A stretch of DNA of 64,000 nt from OCS116 sp051531935 (GTDB lineage Bacteria > Pseudomonadota > Alphaproteobacteria > Rhizobiales > OSC116). Shown here piece after piece: positions 34,733 through 43,355 of this stretch. The notes beneath the pieces are model-generated. The model did no database searches. It was not told the origin of the DNA and saw nothing but the letters and a program-made list of their open reading frames with translations. The stretch spans positions 124,001 to 188,000 of the forward strand of contig JAOPTR010000003.1 in the NCBI GenBank assembly GCA_051531935.1. The letters are read 5' to 3'. Both the position numbers and the translations under genes were made by a program. The stretch's first letter is position 1. Each line of letters opens with the position of its first letter.

Positions 34733-35137
34733 TTATACTTCCTCTAATTCTATTAATACGCCGCCCATGTCTTTAGGGTGCATAAATATTACAGGTTTGC
34801 CATGCGCGCCAATTTTGGGTTTGCCATCACCTAATATACGAACGCCATCGGCTTGCATTTTTTGAATGGCGATTTGGATGTCATCTACCTCATAACATAT
34901 ATGATGCATTCCGCCTGAAGGGTTTTTGGCCAAAAACGCAGTGATAGTTGAGTGATCGCCCAATGGCTCGAGCAGTTCTATTTTAGAATTGGGCAGCTCG
35001 ACAAAAACAACACTGACCCCATGTTCGGGCAGTTTTTGCACATCTGAGACTTTTGCGCCCAAGGTTTGGCGATAGACATTTGTTGCTTGTTCTAAATTTA
35101 CAACTGCGATAGCTACATGGTTTAACTTGCCGATCAT
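34733..35137 (-). CDS. mce: Methylmalonyl-CoA epimerase
   Basis: Mce interconverts (R)- and (S)-methylmalonyl-CoA in propionyl-CoA breakdown. The 134-residue product has the paired VOC metal-binding fold: His7 in MIGKLNHVAIAV, GGMHHICYEVDD in the middle and a C-terminal VLIELEE glutamate. ATG 35137 was chosen because GGAAAG lies just upstream and it matches the family start; a start at 35164 lacks a ribosome site. First gene of the mce-DUF1467-ychJ operon. No propionyl-CoA carboxylase or mutase genes are in the window. Confidence 0.93.
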   Translation of the reverse strand: MIGKLNHVAIAVVNLEQATNVYRQTLGAKVSDVQKLPEHGVSVVFVELPNSKIELLEPLGDHSTITAFLAKNPSGGMHHICYEVDDIQIAIQKMQADGVRILGDGKPKIGAHGKPVIFMHPKDMGGVLIELEEV

Positions 35138-35207
35138 AGGGCTTTCCAAATCAGTTAATTTCATTATATATTAAGCTATATTGATTTACCCGAGAGATAA
35201 ACTAAAA

Positions 35208-36215
35208 ATGACTTTTTTCAAACGGTTTGAACATGCAAATAGGAAAATTATTGAGCAATTGTGGCAAAATGACTATTTAGCCACCTTGCCGCGCGATGAA
35301 GCCCTAGAGCAGATTATGCCCAAAATTGGTATGAAGCTGTGGCTTGAGCGATTCTTTTTGGTCTTAAGTGTGTTATTTGTGGGTGCGAGCATATTGTTGT
35401 TTTTTGCATTTAATTGGGCACACATACCACCAATGCTAAAGATGGGTGGTATATTGACAGTGATAGCCGTTTTGGCTGTAGCCAATTGGTATTTACTAAA
35501 ACGTGGCAGCGTGTTTAGTGCCAATTTAATATTGTCGTTAGCTGCTTTTATGGTGGGTGTGTTTATGGCAGTATTTGGCCAAATATACCAAACAGGCGCC
35601 GATAGCTATACTTTGTTTTTGACATGGGCAATTATGATTTTACCATGGACAATTATGGCACGATTTACCCCTTTATGGGTGATGTGGTTGGTGGTTTGCA
35701 ACTTGGCAATGCACCTTTGGTGGGACTTAAGCCTTTACTCTGCCTTAATGAGAGATCAGCACTTATTGATTATTCTGGGTGTTTTTCACTTGATTGTTTA
35801 TGGTGCGATGCTTTTGGCTATCCACAAAGGTGAGCAATGGCTAGACAAAAAATGGGCGCGAATATTAATTGCAATTGGTATTTTTGCGCCACTCTCCACC
35901 TATGTCTTGGTTGATATTGTGGAGCTAAACCGCCATAGCTTTGCGATTGGTTTTTGGATGAGTTTAGCCCTATTTGTAGCTGTTTATTTATTTGAAAAAT
36001 TTATCATAAAATCCCTACCCGAATATAGTGTTGGGTTCTTTTTCGCCACTGTTATTATTGTATCTGCCGTTGTGCGGTTTATCATTGAATATGTGACTGA
36101 TAGCGGTGCTGCCGAATTTAGCTTCTTTTTGATGATGGGCGCTGTGGTGGGAATTTTCTATTTTGCCTACAAATATTACCGCCATGTATCGGCTAATTTT
36201 GAGGAGACATTATGA
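35208..36215 (+). CDS. DUF2157 multi-span membrane protein
   Basis: A 335-residue membrane protein of the DUF2157 family: a short cytoplasmic N-terminus (FKRFEHANRKIIEQLWQN) followed by about ten hydrophobic segments from residue 49 onward. Conserved features include FAFNWAHIPPMLKM and the loop GQIYQTGADSYTLFLTWA. The function of the family is unknown. ATG 35208 was chosen over an in-frame TTG at 35181. It is the first of three overlapping or abutting plus-strand genes and ends with an ATGA overlap to DUF4401. It diverges from mce across 70 nt. Confidence 0.85.
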   Translation: MTFFKRFEHANRKIIEQLWQNDYLATLPRDEALEQIMPKIGMKLWLERFFLVLSVLFVGASILLFFAFNWAHIPPMLKMGGILTVIAVLAVANWYLLKRGSVFSANLILSLAAFMVGVFMAVFGQIYQTGADSYTLFLTWAIMILPWTIMARFTPLWVMWLVVCNLAMHLWWDLSLYSALMRDQHLLIILGVFHLIVYGAMLLAIHKGEQWLDKKWARILIAIGIFAPLSTYVLVDIVELNRHSFAIGFWMSLALFVAVYLFEKFIIKSLPEYSVGFFFATVIIVSAVVRFIIEYVTDSGAAEFSFFLMMGAVVGIFYFAYKYYRHVSANFEETL

Positions 36216-37342
36216 TGAACTTATCCAACCTTTTGACCAACCTTAACAGCCTTGATGATGATGGTTTTAAACGCATTGAAGTGATTGACGGGGATATAGT
36301 CGGCACATCGTTATTTGTGAATATATTATTGTCATTTGGGGCATTTTTAACCAGTATATTCAGCCTTATATTTATTATGAGCATGAGCTTTTTAGCTTTG
36401 GACTTTAATGAAGATGTTTTTTCGGTTCATCTAACATTTGCAGCCATTACGATGATTGGTGCGGGATATATGACCCATTCTGCCACTGGATTATTTGGGT
36501 TGCGGATATCGACATTTTTTATGTTATTTGGCAAAACAGCGCTGATTACGCTGATATTTGAACGCATTGGCGCTTATATGGGTTATGATAACATGCTTGA
36601 TAGACTGCAGTTTTTCACCCCGATTGCTGTGCTATTGGCCTTTGCCAATATGTATGTTGCCAAAATTAAACTGGAGATCTATTTACTGTTAACAGCATGT
36701 GTACTGTTTGCGAGCTTCTTCTCTAGTAGCTATAGCATTTTTTATGGGTTTTCGGATCGTCAGTTTATTCAGCCATTTGCTTTTGAATTTTGGGTGAGAT
36801 GTGCGTTATGGGTTTGGGCAATTGTGATGCTGCTGAAATTTAACAGCGAGTACAAAAATAGGTTGCCATTTTACGCTTTTATTTCGGCTCAATTGGTTTC
36901 ATCTTACGCGATGTCGGTAAGCCGACATGACGGTGTGTTTGAATTGCTAAGTGGCTTTAATTTGATTTTAATTGAGCATGTGGTCTACAATTTACTATTA
37001 GCCGCGCCGACCTTATTTTTGATTTTAAAGTTACAAAAAGCAAGTGAATATAAGTTCAGTTGGCAATTTATGGCATGTTTTGGGGTTTTATTGATTGCCA
37101 CTATATTGCCAATATCTAACCTTCTAATCATTATATTTTGCTTTATTTATGGCTATGCATTTAGAGACAAGTTCATACTTGTTTCGGCATATATTTTCAC
37201 GCCAACGCTGATATATAATTTATATAATGATTTTAGCCTGACGCTTGATAGTGCATCTTTATTAGCTATGATAATTGGCATCACGGCGTTGTTGGCCTGG
37301 GGTGTAACCAAGTTTACCAAATATGAAAAACAGGAGGCTTAA
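36212..37342 (+). CDS. DUF4401 multi-span membrane protein
   Basis: A 376-residue membrane protein with about ten predicted spans after a short N-terminus (LSNLLTNLNSLDDDGF). The family is DUF4401, usually encoded next to, or fused with, DUF2157 and a GDYXXLXY protein. Its first ATG overlaps the DUF2157 stop, and its stop is directly followed by the ATG of the next gene, so the three are almost certainly co-translated. No catalytic motif is visible and the function is unknown. Confidence 0.83.
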   Translation: MMNLSNLLTNLNSLDDDGFKRIEVIDGDIVGTSLFVNILLSFGAFLTSIFSLIFIMSMSFLALDFNEDVFSVHLTFAAITMIGAGYMTHSATGLFGLRISTFFMLFGKTALITLIFERIGAYMGYDNMLDRLQFFTPIAVLLAFANMYVAKIKLEIYLLLTACVLFASFFSSSYSIFYGFSDRQFIQPFAFEFWVRCALWVWAIVMLLKFNSEYKNRLPFYAFISAQLVSSYAMSVSRHDGVFELLSGFNLILIEHVVYNLLLAAPTLFLILKLQKASEYKFSWQFMACFGVLLIATILPISNLLIIIFCFIYGYAFRDKFILVSAYIFTPTLIYNLYNDFSLTLDSASLLAMIIGITALLAWGVTKFTKYEKQEA

Positions 37343-37840
37343 ATGAGAGCTTACTTAAATTTAGCCTTTGCCAGTTTGATAATTTTGGCTTTTATTTTTG
37401 GCATATACCAAAAACAGAAATTAATTGAAAGTGGACGCATTGTTTATTTAAAACTAGCGCCAGTTGACCCGCGCTCGATTATGCAGGGCGATTACATGCG
37501 CTTACGTTATGCCATTGAACGACGAGAAACGAATGCAGGAAAAATGCCGCAAACTGGCTTTGCACATTTGCTACTAGATGAAAATAATGTAGTGCAATCG
37601 GCTAATTATGTGGCCGACGATTTGCAGCTTAAAGACAATGAAATTAGATTTAAGTTTACCAGTAATGGCTATAGAGCCCAAATACAGCCCGATAGTTTTT
37701 TGTTTCAGCAGGGGCTACGAGAATTGTACCAACCTGCGAAATACGGTATTTTTACTGTGAGTGGTGATGAACATTTATTGGTAGGGCTTGCTGACGGTGA
37801 TTTGAATGAAATCAAACCACCACAAGCGAAAGCTGATTAA
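37343..37840 (+). CDS. GDYXXLXY-domain protein
   Basis: A 165-residue protein with one N-terminal membrane helix (about residues 5-21) and a periplasmic domain beginning LKLAPVDPRSIMQGDYMRLRY. The GDYMRLRY signature (49-56) names the family; a beta-rich remainder follows. It begins immediately after the DUF4401 stop and ends in a 4-nt overlap with the stop of convergent rnj. Function unknown; by association it is the periplasmic partner of the two multi-span proteins. Confidence 0.85.
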   Translation: MRAYLNLAFASLIILAFIFGIYQKQKLIESGRIVYLKLAPVDPRSIMQGDYMRLRYAIERRETNAGKMPQTGFAHLLLDENNVVQSANYVADDLQLKDNEIRFKFTSNGYRAQIQPDSFLFQQGLRELYQPAKYGIFTVSGDEHLLVGLADGDLNEIKPPQAKAD

Positions 37841-39525
37841 TCAATATAAGACAGCATAACATTGACGATGGTTTTTTTGCCCCAAATGCGTTCGATTTGG
37901 CGTCGAACACCAATGCGGAATGCCTCGGTTGCGGCTTTTGATTTTTTGCGAACACCTTTAGGCATCGCTTGAACTATCTCATCGATTTTGTCGGCCACAA
38001 TATCGTACATGGCGACGCCTTCATCATCAAATTCAGGTAAGCCCATCATAAACAAATCGGGTTCGGCACGTAATTTGCCTTTTTGATCGAAAATGATTGA
38101 TAGCGATACAACGCCAACAAAGCTTAGTTTACGGCGTTCTTTGACAGGGCCATCCCACGCAGGGGTGAGCAATTTGCCATCTTCGTAAATGCGGCCATGC
38201 TCTACTTCGCCAATGATTTTGGTTTTTTGGCTGGAATCGCTTGAAGCCAAACGCACCAATGTGCCGTTAAGCGCTTTGATGGTATTTTTAATTCCCAAAG
38301 ATTCTGCGAGCTTAATATGTTCGCGAATGTGAGCCACTTCGCCATGCACTGGAATGGCAACCTGAGGTTTTACCCATTCGTACATTTGCATCATTTCTTC
38401 GCGTAATGGATGGCCTGTAACGTGGACCTTGTGGCTTTTGCTATTGATGATATTGATATCGGCATCGGCCAAGGCATTAACTACATAGCCTACAGATTTT
38501 TCATTACCTGGAATGGTTTTTGATGAAAAAATGACTGTGTCGTTTGCGCGTAATTTAATGGCAGGATGCTCGCCTTTGGCAATACGAGCCAAAGCAGCAC
38601 GGCTTTCGCCTTGTGTGCCAGTAACCACCACAACTGTGTTATCGTGCGACATGTTTGAGAATTCATTTTGGTCGTATAAATGCGGCAGATCAGAGAAATA
38701 ACCTTCTTCGCGTGCAATGTCGATAATGCGCCAGAGTGAGCGCCCAGCAATGACCACATCTTTTTGCGCAGCTTCTGCAGCTTTGATAATGGAGTAAACC
38801 CGCGCTGCATTTGATGCAAAACTTGTGACAGCTACACAGCCTGATGCGTTTTTAATCGCATCTTCTAGGCCTTGGCCAATTTCAAATTCTGTGGGTGATT
38901 TGCCTGATGTGAAGGTATTTGTGCTATCGCCAACCAGTGCCAATACACCTGCATCGCCTAATTGTTGTAGGCGTTTACTATCGGTTTTTTGGCCGATAAC
39001 TGGGTTATCATCTAACTTCCAATCGCCTGTATGTACCACTGTGCCTAGCTCGGTTGAAATGGCTAGCGCATTGGCCTCGGGGATTGAATGTGATACGGGG
39101 ATAAACTCAACTGTAAATGGGCCGACCTCGACAGAATCGCCTTGCGTAACATTGATGATTTCAACATCATCAGCGAAATTTGTTTCGGCTAGTTTGCGAG
39201 AGATTAGGTTGGTTGAAAACGGAGTGCCATAGATTGGCGCATCGAGAAGTGGCCAGATTTTGTCTAGTCCACCTTGATGATCTTCATGTGCATGGGTGAT
39301 GAAAATTCCGAGTAAATTATCGAGTTCATTTTCGATGAATGATGTATCGGGCATGATGCTTTCAATGCCTGGTTGGGTATCATCGGCAAATGCAATGCCG
39401 CAATCGACCATAATCCATTTGCGGTCATGTTTATCGCCAAAGCCGTATAAATACATGTTCATGCCAATTTCGCCTACGCCACCTAGTGGAACATAGAGAA
39501 ATTCTTTTTGATTTTTTTTAACCAT
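37837..39525 (-). CDS. rnj: Ribonuclease J
   Basis: RNase J is a metallo-beta-lactamase/beta-CASP ribonuclease with 5'-exo and endo activity in mRNA decay and rRNA maturation. The 562-residue protein has the zinc-site motif THAHEDHQGG (His78, His80, Asp82, His83), a following HTGDWKLDDNP segment, beta-CASP motifs (TSFASNAARV; SSKTIPGNE) and the C-terminal HVTGHPLREEM and IPVHGE. It is 22 nt downstream of birA, at the end of the nuo-birA-rnj run. Its stop overlaps a convergent unrelated gene. Confidence 0.96.
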   Translation of the reverse strand: MVKKNQKEFLYVPLGGVGEIGMNMYLYGFGDKHDRKWIMVDCGIAFADDTQPGIESIMPDTSFIENELDNLLGIFITHAHEDHQGGLDKIWPLLDAPIYGTPFSTNLISRKLAETNFADDVEIINVTQGDSVEVGPFTVEFIPVSHSIPEANALAISTELGTVVHTGDWKLDDNPVIGQKTDSKRLQQLGDAGVLALVGDSTNTFTSGKSPTEFEIGQGLEDAIKNASGCVAVTSFASNAARVYSIIKAAEAAQKDVVIAGRSLWRIIDIAREEGYFSDLPHLYDQNEFSNMSHDNTVVVVTGTQGESRAALARIAKGEHPAIKLRANDTVIFSSKTIPGNEKSVGYVVNALADADINIINSKSHKVHVTGHPLREEMMQMYEWVKPQVAIPVHGEVAHIREHIKLAESLGIKNTIKALNGTLVRLASSDSSQKTKIIGEVEHGRIYEDGKLLTPAWDGPVKERRKLSFVGVVSLSIIFDQKGKLRAEPDLFMMGLPEFDDEGVAMYDIVADKIDEIVQAMPKGVRKKSKAATEAFRIGVRRQIERIWGKKTIVNVMLSYID

Positions 39526-39547
39526 TTTGAGTATATTCTTTCAATTT

Positions 39548-40324
39548 TTAAATATGGCCAATGAAAATATCACCGGCTGTGATTTGATGAATTTTACCAG
39601 CTTCATCACGCAGAATTAGTATGCCGTCTTCGTTCAAACTTTCGAAAATGCCATGAATGGAATGATTTGGAAGTCGCGCTGTGATTTTGCCACCTAAACC
39701 TAAAGCGTGGTCGAGCCAAATTTTTCGAATCGCTGCAAAGCCTGCGCCATCTGACCATAATTCATGAAATTTATCAAAGTTAAACGCTAGTGAAGAAAGC
39801 ACTTGTTCAATAGAAATATCGACATCCAACGCCAAGAGTGAAGTGGCCGAGAAATCGCCATCTTCGGGGATGTCGCCAATATTCATGCCGATGCCAATTG
39901 CCAATGTGGTATTGCCACGAGATTTAGCATTGCTTGACTCGATGAGAATACCCGCCAATTTACGGCCTTGAACCAAAATATCATTTGGCCACTTTACGCC
40001 GATTGATTTATGTTTTGAAGCCTCTAGAAAACCACATATTGTTTTATGTGCAGCGATGGCCATAACAAATGCCAATTGCGCCACTTTGGCTTTGGGTGCT
40101 GATGTGGTGAGCAAAATTGTGGCGGTGAGTGTTTTATCGGAGCTTAGCCATGTGCGACCATTACGACCACGGCCCGCTGTTTGATTTTTTGTATAGACAA
40201 TAAGCGGTTCGCCAACATGGCCAGAAAACTCGCCTTCATTTGCGAGTTTTAGGGCATGTTGATTTGTGGATGCCAAACTATCAAAAGCCGCTATCGCATA
40301 ACCAGTTGGTAAATCAATAGCCAT
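39548..40324 (-). CDS. birA: Biotin-[acetyl-CoA-carboxylase] ligase, catalytic type
   Basis: BirA attaches biotin to carrier proteins. The 258-residue product has the biotinyl-AMP motif GRGRNGRTWLS (about 52-62), the catalytic KWPNDILVQGRKLAGIL, and a short C-terminal SH3-like domain (GILILRDEAGKIHQI). There is no N-terminal helix-turn-helix, so it should not act as a biotin-operon repressor as E. coli BirA does. It starts 6 nt after nuoN, and is probably transcribed with the complex I genes. Confidence 0.95.
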   Translation of the reverse strand: MAIDLPTGYAIAAFDSLASTNQHALKLANEGEFSGHVGEPLIVYTKNQTAGRGRNGRTWLSSDKTLTATILLTTSAPKAKVAQLAFVMAIAAHKTICGFLEASKHKSIGVKWPNDILVQGRKLAGILIESSNAKSRGNTTLAIGIGMNIGDIPEDGDFSATSLLALDVDISIEQVLSSLAFNFDKFHELWSDGAGFAAIRKIWLDHALGLGGKITARLPNHSIHGIFESLNEDGILILRDEAGKIHQITAGDIFIGHI

Positions 40325-40330
40325 AGTGAC

Positions 40331-41770
40331 CTAATTTAATGATTGAGCTGCAGTTTGCGCCATGCTTAAAATGCTGCTTGGGAAAATTGTAAAGAAGATT
40401 GTAAACAAAGTTGCAAATGCCAAAACAATTTTAAGCTCTAATGCCATTGGATCGAACGGTTCTTTGCTTTCTTCGAAATAAATAACTTTGATGATGCGCA
40501 AATAGTAGAATGCGCCAACCACTGAAGCCAATACGCCAATAATAACCAATAGCCACAAGCCTTCATTAACCGCTGCAGAAAATACATAATATTTAGCGAT
40601 AAAACCTGCAAATGGTGGCATGCCTGTAAGTGAGAACATGAAAATTGTAAGCGAGATGGCAATAAGTGGGTGATTGCGCCACATACCTGCTAAGTCTGAT
40701 ATTTTTTCAAAGCTATCGCCGCCGCGCTTCATGCCCAAAATACATGCAAATACGCCAAGTGTAGTGATGAGATAGATTGTCATATAAAGAATGACTGATT
40801 GTACAGCAACACCTGCTTCACTAAACGCTGCAGCGCCAACCAGAGCATAGCCCATGTGAGCGATTGACGAGTAAGCCATAAGGCGTTTGATGTTTTTTTG
40901 TGCAATACCTGCGAAACCACCCAATACCATAGAAGCAATGGCTACAAATACAACAATCTGTTGCCAATCGTGACCCATTTCGATGAATGGGCTGTATAGC
41001 ACACGCACAATCATTGCCATAGCTGCCACTTTTGGAGCCGTTGCGAAGAATGCTGTTACAGGAGTTGGCGCGCCTTCGTAAACATCTGGCGTCCACATGT
41101 GGAATGGAACGGCTGAGATTTTGAACATAAGGCCTGCACATAGTAATGTGATGCCGAAGATAATGCCAATTGAACTGCCATTTGTGCTGAGATGTTGAGC
41201 GATAAGATCGAACGATGTTGAGCCAGTGAAGCCATATATATAAGACATACCGAACAACAACATGCCCGAAGACAAAGCGCCAAGGATGAAATATTTAAGA
41301 CCAGATTCTGTTGCTTTTGTAGAAGAGCGGTTGAAAGCTGCTAAAATATAAAGCGATAGACTTTGCATCTCGATGCCCAAATAAAGGGTCAGTAGATTAT
41401 TTGCAGATATCATAAACATCATACCGACAATGGCGAACATCATCAGCACTATAAATTCGGGCTGATCGAGTTTACGGGATTGAAGAAAATTCTTAATCAT
41501 CAACAATGTTGCCGCACCGCCAAATAGGGTGAGAATTTTCATGAAGATGCTGTAATTATCATTAATCACCAAGCCATTAAATACGCGCGTTACATCTGTT
41601 GGTAAGAAATAAGAAATAACGGCAGCCAAAACCATAATAACCAAGGCAAAGTTGGCAACAAAGCCAACTGATTTTTTACCCTTAAAGCCTGCAATGAGCA
41701 AAGCGATAAGCCCGCCAATGATGAGCGTTAATTCTGGTAAGATAAATAGAAAGTCGTTTTCGGCTGACAT
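40331..41770 (-). CDS. nuoN: NADH-quinone oxidoreductase subunit N
   Basis: One of three antiporter-like proton-pumping subunits in the membrane arm of complex I. The 479-residue protein has about 14 helices. Conserved features include the charged MLFGMSYIYG and KISAVPFHMWTPDVYEGAPTPVTAF segment (about 215-240), whose Lys lies in the proton path. Standard length. It is the last nuo gene in order and is followed by birA within 6 nt. Confidence 0.97.
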   Translation of the reverse strand: MSAENDFLFILPELTLIIGGLIALLIAGFKGKKSVGFVANFALVIMVLAAVISYFLPTDVTRVFNGLVINDNYSIFMKILTLFGGAATLLMIKNFLQSRKLDQPEFIVLMMFAIVGMMFMISANNLLTLYLGIEMQSLSLYILAAFNRSSTKATESGLKYFILGALSSGMLLFGMSYIYGFTGSTSFDLIAQHLSTNGSSIGIIFGITLLCAGLMFKISAVPFHMWTPDVYEGAPTPVTAFFATAPKVAAMAMIVRVLYSPFIEMGHDWQQIVVFVAIASMVLGGFAGIAQKNIKRLMAYSSIAHMGYALVGAAAFSEAGVAVQSVILYMTIYLITTLGVFACILGMKRGGDSFEKISDLAGMWRNHPLIAISLTIFMFSLTGMPPFAGFIAKYYVFSAAVNEGLWLLVIIGVLASVVGAFYYLRIIKVIYFEESKEPFDPMALELKIVLAFATLFTIFFTIFPSSILSMAQTAAQSLN

Positions 41771-41795
41771 AGTGTTATTCCTAAATTCTTAAAAC

Positions 41796-43355
41796 TTAAT
41801 GTTTTGAAGCGGCTGCTTCGCCACCTTCAGATGCTTGTTTGATACGTGGCTCATGAGACATTTTGCCCGCGGCCTCCATATCGTGTTTGTAATTCATAAT
41901 CAGATTATCGACAGATACGCTGGTCACGTTAAAGATTGGTTTTGGATAGACACCAAAGAATATAGTGATGACCAACATTGGTACCAAAATATACTTTTCG
42001 CGTTTGTCCATATCTAGAATATCGCGCAGGCTTTCTTTTTCTAGTTCACCAAAGATAACGCGGCGATAAAGCCAAAGCGCATAGGCTGCTGATAAGATAA
42101 CGCCAGTTGTGGCTAAAAGTGCAATCCATGTATTGACTTGGAAAATACCTGCAAGGGTGAGAACTTCGCCAACAAAACCAGTTGTACCCGGTAAGCCAAC
42201 ATTAGCCATAGTGAACACTAGGAACACCACTGCATAATAAGGCATGCGATGAACAAGGCCACCATAGGCTGAGATTTCGCGTGTGTGCATACGGTCGTAA
42301 ATAACGCCTACACAAAGGAACAAGGCAGATGATACAATACCATGACTAAGCATTTGGAAGATAGCGCCTTGTACGCCCATTTCGTTGGCTGCAAAAACAC
42401 CTGCTGTGACGTAGGCCATATGTGCGACTGAAGAATAAGCAATGAGTTTTTTCATGTCTTTTTGCATCATCGCAACGATGGATGTATAGATAATGGCGAT
42501 TGCACTTAGTACAAATACGAACATTTGCATGTCGCTACTAGCTTCTGGGAACATTGCCAAACTAAAGCGAATGAAACCATAACCACCCATTTTGAGCGAG
42601 AGACCCGCCAAAATTACGGAACCTGCTGTTGGTGCCTGTACATGGGCATCGGGAAGCCATGTATGGAATGGCCACATTGGCATTTTAACCGCGAATGATG
42701 CGAAGAAAGCTAACCATAACCAAGTTTGCATTTCGGCTGGGAAATCGTGCTTAAGAAGCTCAACAATATCTGTTGTGCCTGCATCCCAATACATTGCCAT
42801 GATTGCAAGCAGCATAAGCACTGAACCCAACAATGTGAAAAGGAAGAATTTAAAGCTCGCATAAATACGGTTTTTACCGCCCCAGATACCAATGATAAGG
42901 TAAAGAGGAATGAGGCCGCCTTCGAAGAAGATGTAGAATACCAATAAATCTAATGAGCTAAACACGCCAATAAGGAATGTTTCGAGCACCAAAAAGGCAA
43001 TCATGAATTCTTTGACGTTATTTTTAACTGTTTTCCAGCTCGCAAGAATACAGAATGGCAGCAAAAAGGTTGTTAGAATGACAAACAACATGCTGATGCC
43101 ATCGACACCCATTTTGTAATTGATGTTACCACCAAGCCATGATGCATTTTCGACAAATTGCATATCAGCAGTTGTATTGTCGAAGAAAATCCAGAGCAAT
43201 AGGGAGATAAGGAATGTAGAACCTGACGTAAGCAAGGCAATGTTACGGATATTTTCCTTTGACTGCTCGCCATCTTCCTTAATAAGTAGGAAAATAAGCA
43301 ATGCACCCAATAGAGGGAAAAAGGTAACGATGGAAAGAATTGGCCACTCAGACAT
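41796..43355 (-). CDS. nuoM: NADH-quinone oxidoreductase subunit M
   Basis: Antiporter-like subunit of the membrane arm. The 519-residue product has about 14 helices, the channel Glu in FLVLETFLIGVF, and KMPMWPFHTWLPDAHVQAPTAGS (about 225-247). ATG 43355 overlaps the nuoL stop by one base (TAATG), with GGGGG upstream; a TTG at 43370 was rejected. The C-terminus is a soluble Lys/Glu/Ala tail. Between nuoL and nuoN. Confidence 0.97.
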   Translation of the reverse strand: MSEWPILSIVTFFPLLGALLIFLLIKEDGEQSKENIRNIALLTSGSTFLISLLLWIFFDNTTADMQFVENASWLGGNINYKMGVDGISMLFVILTTFLLPFCILASWKTVKNNVKEFMIAFLVLETFLIGVFSSLDLLVFYIFFEGGLIPLYLIIGIWGGKNRIYASFKFFLFTLLGSVLMLLAIMAMYWDAGTTDIVELLKHDFPAEMQTWLWLAFFASFAVKMPMWPFHTWLPDAHVQAPTAGSVILAGLSLKMGGYGFIRFSLAMFPEASSDMQMFVFVLSAIAIIYTSIVAMMQKDMKKLIAYSSVAHMAYVTAGVFAANEMGVQGAIFQMLSHGIVSSALFLCVGVIYDRMHTREISAYGGLVHRMPYYAVVFLVFTMANVGLPGTTGFVGEVLTLAGIFQVNTWIALLATTGVILSAAYALWLYRRVIFGELEKESLRDILDMDKREKYILVPMLVITIFFGVYPKPIFNVTSVSVDNLIMNYKHDMEAAGKMSHEPRIKQASEGGEAAASKH

